The notes beneath the pieces were generated by a model. The model had not been told where the DNA came from, searched no databases, and saw only the letters and a program-made list of their open reading frames with translations. DNA of 64,000 bases from the NCBI GenBank assembly GCA_029255685.2, contig CM055312.2, forward strand, positions 56,268,202 through 56,332,201, in the 5' to 3' direction. Shown here piece by piece: positions 63,407-64,000 of this stretch. The number at the start of each line of letters is the position of its first letter. Positions within the stretch are counted from its first letter, which is position 1. This stretch comes from Silene conica. Taxonomy: Eukaryota; Streptophyta; Magnoliopsida; Caryophyllales; Caryophyllaceae. Both the position numbers and the translations under genes were made by a program.

Positions 63407-64000
63407 ATCTCCCATTTGTCCGTACAAGGGTATGTGCAATGACGTTATCACACTACATGTGGAGGACACAAGCTCCAACAAACTCCCACTTGTCCGTACA
63501 AGTGTAGGTGCGATAACCGATTCTCATATCCTTTTAAAATTTCTCCCACTCAATGTAAGACAATTTGCAAATCCGTATTTGCAAAGGTCGTATCTCACAA
63601 GCGATCTGTATCAAGAGTGGTTTCCCCGAGTAGAGAGTAACTTAACTGATAAAACGAATCTGTATTCGAGCATGGCCATGCATTTCAGTTACTACTCCTC
63701 GAGTGGCCCTGAGAAATGATAAAATCCTGATAAGGGTTTGGATATTTCCCTCAACTCGAATCCTGCAGATGTAAGCGCAACATGAAATAATCCAGAAAAA
63801 ATCCTCTTGGCCCCTGTTACGGAAGACCGTGGGAAAGAAACCAAAGTTACCCAAAATCTGCCTTAATATCAAGAGACAGTTGAAAGTCAAAAGACTCGAC
63901 TCTAAGGAACACTATGGAGGTCCTATCCACGACCTGGCACCCAATGTTATAAAACATTTAGGACTCCATAACGTTGTCACGGGGTGTCCTACGAGATATC
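63407..64000 (-). mobile_element. Copia 3' non-coding region (element continues beyond window)
   Basis: On the minus strand this is the part just upstream of the copia 3' LTR, matching 7265-7636 and 10758-11017 in inverted order. The polypurine tract AAATGGGAGAT adjoins the LTR start at 63406. A second, similar tract-plus-LTR-tip block ('ctccaacaaactcccacttgtccg') lies at 63471-63494, a local duplication. The coding region would lie right of the window. Confidence 0.78.

Overview
This is nuclear DNA of a flowering plant, probably a eudicot. It holds one spliced housekeeping gene, densely layered LTR retrotransposons, MITEs with plant-type termini (Stowaway CTCCCTCC ends, Harbinger GTTTGGTT ends, hAT ends), a Helitron-like element and an L1-type LINE. 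I cannot name the species. No bacterial-style operon, CRISPR array, tRNA or rRNA gene is visible.

Layout. 1-2215: a Ty1/copia LTR fragment and a CACTA transposon coding remnant. 2279-12512: broken copia elements, interrupted by a CACTA end, a hAT MITE full of GGACCGG repeats, a 3.1-kb solo LTR and a Harbinger-type MITE. 12513-16990: a Tat/Ogre-like gypsy remnant on the minus strand, split by a 2.9-kb solo LTR. 16991-18566: mostly unassigned. 18567-25230 (minus): the only convincing host gene, a 12-exon SCAMP (secretory carrier membrane protein) of 258 residues with one GC-AG intron. 25894-45867: a nest in which a Harbinger-type MITE contains a 5'-truncated LINE, which contains a 16.8-kb chromovirus-type (Tekay-like) Ty3/gypsy element, which contains TRIM-like and large non-autonomous LTR material. 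45938-49648: a Stowaway MITE and a chromovirus-type solo LTR. 49935-53038: a non-autonomous Helitron holding a complete 628-bp TRIM. 53066-64000: a minus-strand copia 3' end whose LTR is split by a complete 9.3-kb LTR element with no coding capacity (LARD type).

Insertion boundaries were read from target-site duplications: GTTAT for the chromovirus, TTTTG for the LARD, GCACG for the TRIM, CCTAG and CAAAG for two solo LTRs, ATGCCATG for the hAT MITE, TAA for the Harbinger MITEs, TA for the Stowaways and TCTCTTTC for the LINE. Most transposon coding regions carry stops, frameshifts or deletions and are annotated as pseudogenes. The host gene is free of lesions; its introns are clean apart from one MITE in intron 1.

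I found no new multi-gene system. The most unusual objects are an apparent circularly permuted LARD copy (internal-LTR-internal), a solo LTR flanked by an exact-length 105-bp direct repeat instead of a short target duplication, a TRIM fragment ending at the primer-binding-site/LTR boundary, and a LARD family with a conserved but non-coding internal region.
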